Part shown: one piece after another, positions 1-5,147 of the stretch
Layout of the letters: every line of letters starts with the position of its first letter
Position numbering within the stretch: position 1 is the stretch's first letter
Origin: Peptococcaceae bacterium
Lineage (GTDB): Bacteria > Bacillota > Peptococcia > Peptococcales > Peptococcaceae
Assembly (NCBI GenBank): GCA_900756555.1
Contig: CAAEKP010000107.1
Span: 1-5,151 of the forward strand
Length of the DNA: 5,151 nucleotides
Reading direction: 5' to 3'
Translations under genes and position numbers: made by a program
Notes under the pieces: model-generated
Database searches by the model: none
Told to the model about the DNA's origin: nothing
Seen by the model: the letters and a program-made list of their open reading frames with translations, nothing else

Positions 1-806
1 AGGAGATCAGCCGCTATCTGCCAGAACCATTTCTGGGCACAAAAGGGCAGATTATATACTATGATGCGGTGGATTCCACCAATCAGGAGGCCCGGCGTTT
101 AATCTTGCAGGGCTGCGGGCAGGGTACCGTGATTGTGGCCAATATGCAGACCGCAGGGAAAGGGCGATTGGGGCGGCACTGGGAATCGCCGGCGGGTACA
201 GGTATCTGGTCGTCGCTTATTTTAGAGCCGGAAGTGGGTTTGCAGCAAACCAGTTTATACTCTTTTGTGATTGCCGTGGCGGTGGCAGAAGGGATTGGCG
301 AGGCAACAGGGCTGCGGGCAGAAATCAAATGGCCGAACGATATTTTAATCGGCGGCAAAAAAGTGTGCGGCATTTTGCTGGAACTGGTGGCAGAAATGAT
401 GCAGGTGCATCAGCTTATTGTGGGCATCGGGATTAATGCCAACCAGCAGTTGGAAGATTTCCCGCCGGAAGTGCAGCTAAAAGGGACATCGCTAGCGATT
501 GCGCTGGGGCATTCGGTAAATCGCAGCGCTGTGCTGGGCACTGTGTTGACCAAAGTGCAAGAGGCCTGTCTGCTGTTAGAACAGGAAGGTTTTGCAGCTA
601 TCCGCGAGAAATGGATTGCGCTGTCCTGTGTGATTGGCAAAGAGGTACAAATTATGCGGCAGGGGAAAGCTTTGCTTACCGGCGTGGTGGAAGGCCTGGG
701 CTCTGACGGTGCATTGCTGGTGCAGACGGAGCATGGTCTGGAAGAAATTATTGCCGGTGATGTGTCGCTGCGGGCTGCGGACGGCAGTTATTTTACCCAG
801 TCGTGA
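1..806 (+). CDS. birA: Biotin--[acetyl-CoA-carboxylase] ligase (BirA), 5'-truncated by window edge
   Basis: Activates biotin with ATP to biotinyl-5'-AMP and transfers it to the acceptor lysine of biotin-dependent carboxylases in the cytoplasm. The frame is open from base 3 with no start codon that fits; the GTG at 69 lies inside the conserved YYDAVDSTN segment and is not the start. Visible motifs in order: DSTN (72-83), the biotin/AMP loop GKGRLGRHW (156-182), KWPND (327-341), GGKKVCGILLE with the likely catalytic lysine (about 354-386), GIGINAN (about 423-446), then an SH3-like C-terminal domain beginning near IGKEV. About 267 residues are visible; bifunctional BirA proteins run to about 320-330, so the missing part is about the size of the N-terminal winged-helix repressor domain. 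The visible start (EISRYLPEPFLGTKGQ) resembles the linker between that domain and the catalytic core. The repressor function is therefore inferred, not seen. The ligase identity is secure. Confidence 0.95.
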   Translation, partial: EISRYLPEPFLGTKGQIIYYDAVDSTNQEARRLILQGCGQGTVIVANMQTAGKGRLGRHWESPAGTGIWSSLILEPEVGLQQTSLYSFVIAVAVAEGIGEATGLRAEIKWPNDILIGGKKVCGILLELVAEMMQVHQLIVGIGINANQQLEDFPPEVQLKGTSLAIALGHSVNRSAVLGTVLTKVQEACLLLEQEGFAAIREKWIALSCVIGKEVQIMRQGKALLTGVVEGLGSDGALLVQTEHGLEEIIAGDVSLRAADGSYFTQS

Positions 807-828
807 TCCTGAAAAAATGAAATCACGG
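801..828 (+). terminator. Weak hairpin overlapping the birA stop codon
   Basis: CGTGAT (802-807) pairs with ATCACG (822-827) around a 14-base A-rich loop, with the birA TGA stop inside the left arm. The stem is only 6 bp and is followed by GTGTTTGATAGG rather than a U-run. It may attenuate transcription or be a weak terminator, and read-through into the next genes is plausible. It is the only terminator-like structure between birA and the gene at 939. Confidence 0.22.
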
Positions 829-871
829 TGTTTGATAGGAAAAAACACTACCCAAATATAAATATTTGCTG

Positions 872-877
872 TATAAT
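872..877 (+). promoter_or_regulatory. Candidate -10 element for the cysteine-rich gene pair
   Basis: A perfect TATAAT sits in an AT-rich stretch 61 bases before the ATG at 939. No good -35 is present at 16-18 bp; the 17-bp position reads TACCCA. A TTGATA at 832-837 is too distant for this -10, but could pair with TATAAA at 857-862 over a long 19-bp spacer. A promoter in this gap is likely because a separate, unrelated unit begins here; the exact hexamers are uncertain. Confidence 0.45.
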
Positions 878-938
878 TAATATTAAGATATTAAATCGGG
901 CTATAAATTTTTAAAATAAATAAGTTAGGTGATGACCC

Positions 939-1157
939 ATGGCAAATATTTTTGTAAAAAAAGAAGTCTGTCCAACTTGTAACGGCGAAAAAAGTATCAT
1001 TTGCTGTAGCTGCAGCGCGGATGATGAATGTCATCCTATGGTTTGTCCAAGCTGCAAAGGAAGCGGCTATAGCGTAACGTACAATACACCAGCTATTATC
1101 GGCGCAGTTTGTGTGGGGATAGCAGTTGTGGTGGGATTATTTTTTCTGCTGCGGTAA
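939..1157 (+). CDS. Small DnaJ-type zinc-finger protein with C-terminal membrane anchor (function unknown)
   Basis: A 72-residue protein with no family name I can assign. Residues 11-43 carry C11xxC14NG, C22CSC25 and C36PSC39KGSG, the CxxCxGxG pattern of the DnaJ cysteine-rich domain, plus an extra C31-H32. No J domain is present. Residues 52-71 are a single hydrophobic segment containing C58, ending in one arginine, so the protein is probably tail-anchored with the cysteine domain in the reducing cytoplasm. The start is supported by AGGTGA at 927-932, six bases upstream. The gene lies 40 bases before a larger gene that repeats the same cysteine unit three times and also ends in a membrane segment, so the two are probably co-transcribed paralogues. 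Zinc binding is inferred from cysteine spacing. Possible roles are chaperone-like substrate binding or scaffolding at the membrane; nothing here decides. Confidence 0.8.
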   Translation: MANIFVKKEVCPTCNGEKSIICCSCSADDECHPMVCPSCKGSGYSVTYNTPAIIGAVCVGIAVVVGLFFLLR

Positions 1158-1197
1158 GATGGCGCAGAGGGGAAGTATGGAAATTGGGTGAAGAACA

Positions 1198-1839
1198 ATG
1201 AATCAGATTCTAACATGGCTGACCAGTTTCAAAAAAGAATGTTCTGTCTGCACAGGCACAGGGACAATCGCCTGTAAGTGCAATGAGAACAATGAGATTA
1301 CCTGTCCAAATTGCAATGGCAAAGGGGCAGTGTCCCGGCAGGTAACCACCAGTCAGAAGATAGAGATGCCCTGTGACCATCCGCAGTGCCAGCAGGGGAA
1401 GGTTCCTTGCGGTATCTGTAATGGCACCGGCAAAAATGCACAGGGAGAGCCATGCACGGCCTGTCATGGCAGTGGAACGATTAACTGTCCTGTCTGCGGC
1501 GGTTTGGGCCGTATTCAGCGCGTAAAACAGGAATCATGGCTGGAGCATGAAACCTGTCATGTGTGCAACGGACGGGGAATTGTGGATTGCTATCTGTGTC
1601 ACGGCACCAAAGAGCGTGTTTGCCCAACCTGCAAAGGGAAGGGTACTGTGTTGGATAAGGGTAAAATTGTGGTGCTGCTTGTGCTGGGGGCGCTGATTTT
1701 AGCTGTGCCGGTGCTGTTTATTGCTGTAGCGGTGATTTTATTGGGCTATGGTGCATTTCAGATAATGAAAGAACAGAAGCAGCAGGAGGATGAGCAGGAG
1801 CCGGACGATTCCGCCTCAAAATCAGATGATACCTTGTGA
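1198..1839 (+). CDS. Multi-module DnaJ-type zinc-finger membrane protein (function unknown)
   Basis: A 213-residue protein with 20 cysteines in ten pairs: 15/18, 26/28, 36/39, 59/64, 71/74, 86/89, 97/100, 120/123, 131/134 and 142/145. Most pairs are CxxC followed by xGxG as in the DnaJ central domain, but there is no J domain and no DnaJ C-terminal domain. The pairs fall into three triads (15-43, 71-104, 120-149), with CDHPQC between the first two. Residues 157-189 form a 33-residue hydrophobic stretch with P171 in the middle, either one long helix or a short membrane hairpin. A very acidic, Gln/Glu/Asp/Ser-rich tail follows (191-213). GGTGA at 1187-1191, six bases before the ATG, supports the start. 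The gene follows its small paralogue after 40 bases with no terminator, and a strong terminator closes the pair. Up to five zinc ions could bind if two pairs serve each site. The function is not known to me. Confidence 0.82.
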   Translation: MNQILTWLTSFKKECSVCTGTGTIACKCNENNEITCPNCNGKGAVSRQVTTSQKIEMPCDHPQCQQGKVPCGICNGTGKNAQGEPCTACHGSGTINCPVCGGLGRIQRVKQESWLEHETCHVCNGRGIVDCYLCHGTKERVCPTCKGKGTVLDKGKIVVLLVLGALILAVPVLFIAVAVILLGYGAFQIMKEQKQQEDEQEPDDSASKSDDTL

Positions 1840-1892
1840 GCTGCGGAAACAGAACAGTTTTATAAAGTGGCTATGAAGCAGAGAAGTATTGC

Positions 1893-1946
1893 GCAGGAAA
1901 TTTTGGTATCGGTGTGTTACCGATGCCGGAATTTCCTGCTTTTTTT
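1893..1946 (+). terminator. Strong rho-independent terminator of the cysteine-rich gene pair
   Basis: A 21-bp stem has arms 1893-1913 and 1919-1939, fully paired if a few G-U pairs are allowed, with a 5-base loop (GTGTT). Seven Ts follow directly (1940-1946). It lies 53 bases after the stop at 1839 and separates this unit from pckA. Confidence 0.93.
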
Positions 1947-2017
1947 GGTGCGATTTTAGAATGATATTCATAAAAAAATAATTGTGCGTATTATTTATCT
2001 TTTTTCAGGGAAAATAG

Positions 2018-2046
2018 TTGACCTAATTCAGAGTAGCGTGTAAAAT
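2018..2046 (+). promoter_or_regulatory. Sigma-A-type promoter of pckA
   Basis: TTGACC (2018-2023) and TAAAAT (2041-2046) are separated by exactly 17 bp. Transcription would start near 2053, giving a leader of about 74 bases before the ATG at 2127. The leader is AT-rich, and I see no clear riboswitch or catabolite-responsive palindrome in it. Confidence 0.75.
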
Positions 2047-2126
2047 ATAGGTGCATTACGTTTTTTATATACACATTAAAGATGAGAAAATTTGAATAGA
2101 TTAAAAAATCAGGAAAGAGGCGCGTT

Positions 2127-3719
2127 ATGGAAGACACAAAAATCAGAAAAGAGCTGGACAAAGTCGGCTTGAAAAATCTGGGGGAAATTAAACATAATTT
2201 AAGCCCAGCATTACTGGTGGAAGAAGCATTTAAAAAAGGGGAAGGCGTACTGACCGAAACAGGTGCATTCCGTGTTACAACCGGCAAATTCACAGGCCGT
2301 TCTCCAAAGGACCGCTTTATTGTAAAACGCAGAAGCATTGAAAAACAGATTGCCTGGGGCCCGGTAAATATGCCGATTGAACCAGATGTGTTTGAACGGC
2401 TGTACAACAAAGTACTGGCTTACTTAGAAGGCAAAGATGTTTATGTATTTGATGGTCTGGCTGGCGCTGATGTACAGTACCAGATGCAGGCTCGTATCGT
2501 GAATGAATATGCCCATCAGAACCTGTTCATGCATCAGCTGCTGGTTCGTCCAACCAAAGAAAAAATCGCCTGCTATGTGCCGGATATTCATATGATTTGT
2601 GCGCCAGGCTTCAAATGTGACCCGGAACTGGACGGCGTGAACTCTGACGCAGCAATCATTCTGGACTTGGAAAAACGGATTATTCTGATTGCAGGCAGCA
2701 GCTACTGCGGTGAAATGAAAAAATCTATTTTCTCTGCCATGAACTATTTCCTGCCACAGCGCAATGTACTGCCAATGCACTGCTCTGCCAATATGTCTCC
2801 AGACGATGGCAGCGTAGCGCTGTTCTTTGGTCTGTCCGGCACAGGGAAAACCACTCTGTCTGCTGACCCGGCCCGCAAACTGATTGGTGACGATGAACAC
2901 GGCTGGTCTGACAATGGCGTGTTCAACATTGAAGGCGGCTGCTATGCAAAGGCGATTCGTCTGAATCCAGAACAGGAACCGGAAATTTTCAATGCCATCA
3001 AATTTGGCTCTGTAGTAGAAAATGTTGAATTTTTCCCAGGTACCCGTAAAGTAGATTTCTATGATGGCACTTTAACTGAAAATACTCGTGCCGCTTATCC
3101 AGTAGAATATATTCCTAACGCGCAGTTGCAGGGTCGCGGCGGCATTCCAAAAACCGTTATCTTCCTGACTGCCGATGCGTTTGGCGTACTGCCTCCAATT
3201 GCAAAACTGAACACCTTACAGGCAATGTATCATCTGCTGTCCGGCTACACCAGCAAACTGGCCGGTACGGAACGTGGTGTTACAGAACCACAGGCAACCT
3301 TCTCCACCTGTTTTGGGGAGCCGTTCCTGCCATTAGACCCAATGGTTTATGCAAAAATGCTGGCAGAAAAAATTGAAAAATATGATGTAAACGTATATCT
3401 GGTAAACACAGGTTGGGTTGGCGGCCCTTATGGTATCGGCAATCGTATCAAACTGTCCTACACCAGAGCACTGGTAACCGCTGCGTTAAACGGTGAGCTG
3501 AGCAAAGTGGAATACGAACAGCATCCGGTATTTAAAGTATTTATTCCTAAATCCTGCCCGGGTGTGGACGCAGAAATTCTGAATCCGATGAACCTGTGGT
3601 TTGATAAAGATGCTTATATGAAACAGGCTAAAATGCTGGCCGGTAAATTTATTGATAACTTCACTCGCTTTGAATCTGCGCCAAACTTTGTAGTGCAGGC
3701 AGGTCCTGTTATAGAATAA
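2127..3719 (+). CDS. pckA: Phosphoenolpyruvate carboxykinase (ATP)
   Basis: Catalyses oxaloacetate + ATP <-> PEP + CO2 + ADP in the cytoplasm. The 530-residue length matches the ATP-dependent family (E. coli enzyme 540). Visible landmarks: GKFTGRSP with the substrate-binding Arg58; SSYCGEMKK with Tyr193 and the metal-ligand lysine of that segment; MHCSAN with metal ligand His218; the P-loop GLSGTGKTT at 235-243 with Lys241 and Thr242; GDDEHGW with metal-binding Asp255/Asp256; and ENTRAAYP with Arg321. All key positions are intact. The start is supported by AGGAAAGAGG at 2111-2120, six bases before the ATG, and by an N-terminus of normal length. The gene is monocistronic, with a promoter at 2018 and a terminator at 3765. 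The direction is not shown by sequence: it may be gluconeogenic, or, in succinate/propionate-forming anaerobes, carboxylating with ATP gain. The second is inference. Confidence 0.98.
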   Translation: MEDTKIRKELDKVGLKNLGEIKHNLSPALLVEEAFKKGEGVLTETGAFRVTTGKFTGRSPKDRFIVKRRSIEKQIAWGPVNMPIEPDVFERLYNKVLAYLEGKDVYVFDGLAGADVQYQMQARIVNEYAHQNLFMHQLLVRPTKEKIACYVPDIHMICAPGFKCDPELDGVNSDAAIILDLEKRIILIAGSSYCGEMKKSIFSAMNYFLPQRNVLPMHCSANMSPDDGSVALFFGLSGTGKTTLSADPARKLIGDDEHGWSDNGVFNIEGGCYAKAIRLNPEQEPEIFNAIKFGSVVENVEFFPGTRKVDFYDGTLTENTRAAYPVEYIPNAQLQGRGGIPKTVIFLTADAFGVLPPIAKLNTLQAMYHLLSGYTSKLAGTERGVTEPQATFSTCFGEPFLPLDPMVYAKMLAEKIEKYDVNVYLVNTGWVGGPYGIGNRIKLSYTRALVTAALNGELSKVEYEQHPVFKVFIPKSCPGVDAEILNPMNLWFDKDAYMKQAKMLAGKFIDNFTRFESAPNFVVQAGPVIE

Positions 3720-3764
3720 TTACCGCAAGGTTTAAAGGAAAAGTAAATTTGCAATAAAACAGAG

Positions 3765-3802
3765 GCTTCTGCCGGGGCGATTGTTCCGGCGGGAGCTTTT
3801 TT
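3765..3802 (+). terminator. Rho-independent terminator of pckA
   Basis: GCTTCTGCCGG (3765-3775) pairs with CCGGCGGGAGC (3786-3796), 11 bp including two G-U pairs, around a 10-base loop, followed by six Ts (3797-3802). It begins 45 bases after the pckA stop. Confidence 0.92.
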
Positions 3803-3867
3803 GATGCGCTGAAGAAAATCAGTGCAGAATTTTTACAAGATGAACGATTTCTTTTTGCTGACAGAAA

Positions 3868-3876
3868 TGCTACAAT
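3868..3876 (+). promoter_or_regulatory. Extended -10 promoter for the ferredoxin-nitroreductase gene
   Basis: TGCTACAAT fits the extended -10 pattern TGn-TACAAT. The -35 at 17 bp (TTTCTT, 3848-3853) is weak, as is common with extended -10 promoters. It sits between the pckA terminator and the next ATG, leaving a leader of about 70 bases. The same nine bases recur at 5060-5068. Confidence 0.55.
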
Positions 3877-3950
3877 AAAAGAGCATTAAAAAGAGCATGA
3901 CAGAAGGAAATATCAATATACTTGTATAAAAAGTAAGGAGATGAGGTACA

Positions 3951-4742
3951 ATGATTCAGATTGATAAAGAACGTTGTATTGGCTGTGGTTTGTGTGCGCA
4001 GGATTGTATTGCCGCTAATATTCGTGTGGAAAACGGCAAAGCCGTTGTGTTGCAGGGATGTCTGACGTGTGGGCATTGCGCAGCCGTGTGTCCGCAACAG
4101 GCAGTGAGTATTCCTCAGTATGACATGGCGGATGTGGAGCCATACAGCATTGAGCTGTCGGCAGATCATCTGCTGCGGGCGATTAAATCACGGCGCAGCA
4201 TCCGCAATTATCAGCCAAAACAGATTGAACGGGAAAAGCTACAGCGCATTGTAGAAGCCGGCCGTTATACTGCCACCGCCAAAAATACGCAGGGCTGCCG
4301 TTTTGTGCTGGTGCAGGAGCAGTTAGACACCTTCAAAGATATGATCTGGAGTGCTATTGACCACGCGGTACAGCACAGTGATCTGCCGGAAGGTGTGCCG
4401 CCGTATATGCTGGACACTTACAAACGCTTCTTAGCCCTGCGGCAGCAGGAGCCGCCGGTGGATTATCTGTTCCGCAATGCGCCAGCGGTGTTGTTTGTGG
4501 CAGCCAATACGCCGGTTGATGCAGGTTTAGCGGCCCAAAACATGGAAATGATGGCGGTTGCGCAGGGCTTAGGCGCACTGTATGACGGCTTTTTAAACTA
4601 CACCATTGAGCTGACAGCAGAGTTAAAACAATGGCTGGGAATTGCCGATAAGAAATCCTATGTGTGTATGCTGTTGGGCTATCCGGCAGTGAAATATACC
4701 AGCACTGCACCGCGCAAGGCAGCAGACGTGGTTTGGAGATAA
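3951..4742 (+). CDS. Nitroreductase-family flavoprotein with N-terminal 2[4Fe-4S] ferredoxin domain
   Basis: A 263-residue fusion. Residues 1-55 are a bacterial-type ferredoxin with two complete cluster motifs, C9-x2-C12-x2-C15-x3-C19 and C37-x2-C40-x2-C43-x3-C47-P. From about 72 onward it is an FMN-binding nitroreductase: SRRSIRNYQP (80-89) carries the arginines and serine that bind FMN phosphate, TAKNTQGCRF (109-118) the usual Asn/Gln segment, and a later A-Q-N-x-x-x-M-A-x-x-x-GLGA segment matches the family core. The likely role is electron transfer from a low-potential donor through the clusters to FMN, then to a substrate that cannot be named from sequence; nitroaromatics or quinones are only family precedents. 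AAGGAG (3935-3940), ten bases before the ATG, supports the start, and the first cluster begins eight residues in, as expected. The gene stands alone between terminators at 3765 and 4772. Confidence 0.93.
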   Translation: MIQIDKERCIGCGLCAQDCIAANIRVENGKAVVLQGCLTCGHCAAVCPQQAVSIPQYDMADVEPYSIELSADHLLRAIKSRRSIRNYQPKQIEREKLQRIVEAGRYTATAKNTQGCRFVLVQEQLDTFKDMIWSAIDHAVQHSDLPEGVPPYMLDTYKRFLALRQQEPPVDYLFRNAPAVLFVAANTPVDAGLAAQNMEMMAVAQGLGALYDGFLNYTIELTAELKQWLGIADKKSYVCMLLGYPAVKYTSTAPRKAADVVWR

Positions 4743-4771
4743 GTATAAAAAAGGGGCTGTGAAAAAAGCCT

Positions 4772-4831
4772 CACATAACAAAAAGGACTTCTTGCCTATT
4801 CTTTTATGCAAGAAGTCCTTTTTGTTATGTG
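4772..4831. terminator. Long palindrome, probable bidirectional intrinsic terminator
   Basis: Two perfectly complementary 24-base arms, 4772-4795 and 4808-4831, flank a 12-base loop. The core GC-containing stem GGACTTCTTGC/GCAAGAAGTCC (4785-4795 and 4808-4818) is preceded by five As (4780-4784) and followed by five Ts (4819-4823), so it reads as a terminator on both strands. Pairing resumes after a two-base bulge (AAGC at 4766-4769 with GCTT at 4832-4835). It starts 29 bases after the nitroreductase stop. The perfect arms beyond the U-tract are longer than a terminator needs, so a small dispersed palindromic repeat is an alternative. Confidence 0.8.
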
Positions 4832-4871
4832 GCTTGAGCCAGTTGAGCGCAGAAGGCGCGAAACAAAGAAC

Positions 4872-4888
4872 CACCCGCTATGCGGGTG
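4872..4888. repeat. Left-end hairpin of the IS200/IS605-type element
   Basis: CACCCGC (4872-4878) and GCGGGTG (4882-4888) form a perfect 7-bp stem with a 3-base loop. IS200/IS605 elements carry short subterminal hairpins that TnpA recognises in single-stranded DNA. Its position about 90 bases before the tnpA start fits. No T-run follows, so it is unlikely to be a terminator. Confidence 0.65.
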
Positions 4889-4900
4889 CGCATCGGAAGT

Positions 4901-4929
4901 TATACAAAAAAACACCTTTCCGGTATAAT
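4901..4929 (+). promoter_or_regulatory. tnpA: Promoter of the tnpA remnant
   Basis: TATACA (4901-4906) and a perfect TATAAT (4924-4929) are 17 bp apart. The predicted transcription start is near 4936, about 42 bases before the tnpA ATG. The spacer overlaps the left arm of the inverted repeat at 4908-4921, so that arm would not be in transcripts from this promoter. Confidence 0.6.
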
Positions 4930-4974
4930 GGAGTTGTTCAGGCTACCACAATACAATAAGGGAAAGGTGTTTTT
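4908..4974. repeat. 14-bp inverted repeat enclosing the tnpA promoter -10 and covering its ribosome binding site
   Basis: AAAAACACCTTTCC (4908-4921) and GGAAAGGTGTTTTT (4961-4974) are perfectly complementary, with 39 bases between them. The right arm contains the tnpA Shine-Dalgarno sequence (AAAGGTG, 4963-4969, eight bases before the ATG). In RNA containing both arms, the ribosome binding site would be paired. Leader structures that block transposase translation are known for IS200. Confidence 0.85.
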
Positions 4975-4977
4975 AAC

Positions 4978-5070
4978 ATGGCTAATCAATATAATAGTTT
5001 ATCACATACAAAATGGATGTGTAAATATCATATAGTATTTCCCCTGAAGTATAGTGTAGTGCTACAATAG
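4978..5070 (+). pseudogene. tnpA: Truncated IS200-type transposase TnpA (N-terminal remnant)
   Basis: The 30-codon frame starts MANQYNSLSHTKWMCKYHIVF, matching the well-conserved N-terminus of IS200-group TnpA (SLxHTKWxCKYHIVFTPKYRRK). After HIVF the family TPKYRRK is replaced by PLKYSVVLQ and a TAG stop at 5068. The HUH (HxH) metal-binding motif and the nucleophilic tyrosine, which lie further on in TnpA (about 130-155 residues), are absent. I found no continuation in another frame up to the window end. The gene still has its promoter, ribosome binding site and start, so a short peptide could in principle be made. It is a decayed or deleted copy and cannot be an active transposase. Confidence 0.82.
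5055..5068 (+). promoter_or_regulatory. Candidate extended -10 promoter overlapped by a palindrome
   Basis: TGCTACAAT (5060-5068) is an extended -10 sequence, identical to the one at 3868. A palindrome, TGTAG (5055-5059) and CTACA (5062-5066) around a 2-base centre, overlaps the -10 and could be a repressor operator. The -35 region lies in tnpA-derived sequence and is poor. It would give a leader of about 70-80 bases to the ribosome binding site at 5141. The call rests on pattern alone. Confidence 0.4.
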
Positions 5071-5140
5071 ATGTGAGACAAAAAAGAATAGAAAAAAGCG
5101 ATTGAATCCAGTAGAATGTAATCACCACAAAAACAAAGCT

Positions 5141-5147
5141 AAAGGAG
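5141..5147 (+). promoter_or_regulatory. Ribosome binding site of a gene starting beyond the window
   Basis: AAAGGAG lies four bases before the window end, with room for a start codon a few bases beyond. No coding sequence of that gene is visible, so its identity is unknown. The preceding stretch from 5071 carries no open frame of note and is A-rich, as expected of a leader. Confidence 0.5.

Larger units (their letters stand above)
4860..5053 (+). mobile_element. Left-end remnant of an IS200/IS605-family insertion sequence
   Basis: The segment has the layout of an IS200-group left end: a subterminal hairpin (4872-4888), a promoter, a leader inverted repeat overlapping the ribosome binding site, and the characteristic TnpA N-terminus. 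Both bounds are approximate. The outer end is set only by the hairpin and the preceding terminator, and the inner end by where similarity to TnpA stops. No right end, HUH motif or catalytic tyrosine is present, so the fragment cannot transpose by itself. Confidence 0.7.

Noticed and set aside
69..71. GTG as the start codon of the biotin ligase
   Set aside because: The frame continues upstream to the window edge with family-like sequence (IIYYDAVDSTN), and no ribosome binding site precedes this GTG.
939..1839. The cysteine-rich proteins as DnaJ co-chaperones or rubredoxin/ferredoxin-type proteins
   Set aside because: No J domain with an HPD motif and no DnaJ C-terminal domain are present. The cysteine spacing is CxxCxGxG rather than the CxxCxxCxxxC of ferredoxins.
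2053..2126. Riboswitch or regulatory leader before pckA
   Set aside because: The leader is about 74 AT-rich bases with no stable stem or recognised aptamer pattern.
2424..2900. 158-residue open frame antisense to pckA
   Set aside because: It lies wholly inside pckA, which has every catalytic motif on the + strand; the antisense product shows no recognisable domain.
4623..4874. 83-residue open frame on the - strand across the nitroreductase 3' end and the palindrome
   Set aside because: It overlaps a secure gene in antisense and reads the other strand of the same palindrome; no family resemblance.
4872..4888. The 7-bp GC-rich hairpin as an intrinsic terminator
   Set aside because: No T-run follows (the next bases are CGCATCGG), and its location fits the IS200/IS605 left-end hairpin better.
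4759..4959. 66-residue open frame on the + strand starting with GTG
   Set aside because: It reads straight through the palindromic terminator at 4772-4831 and the IS left end. The repeated KKDFL/KKSFL residues are a by-product of the inverted repeat, and there is no ribosome binding site.
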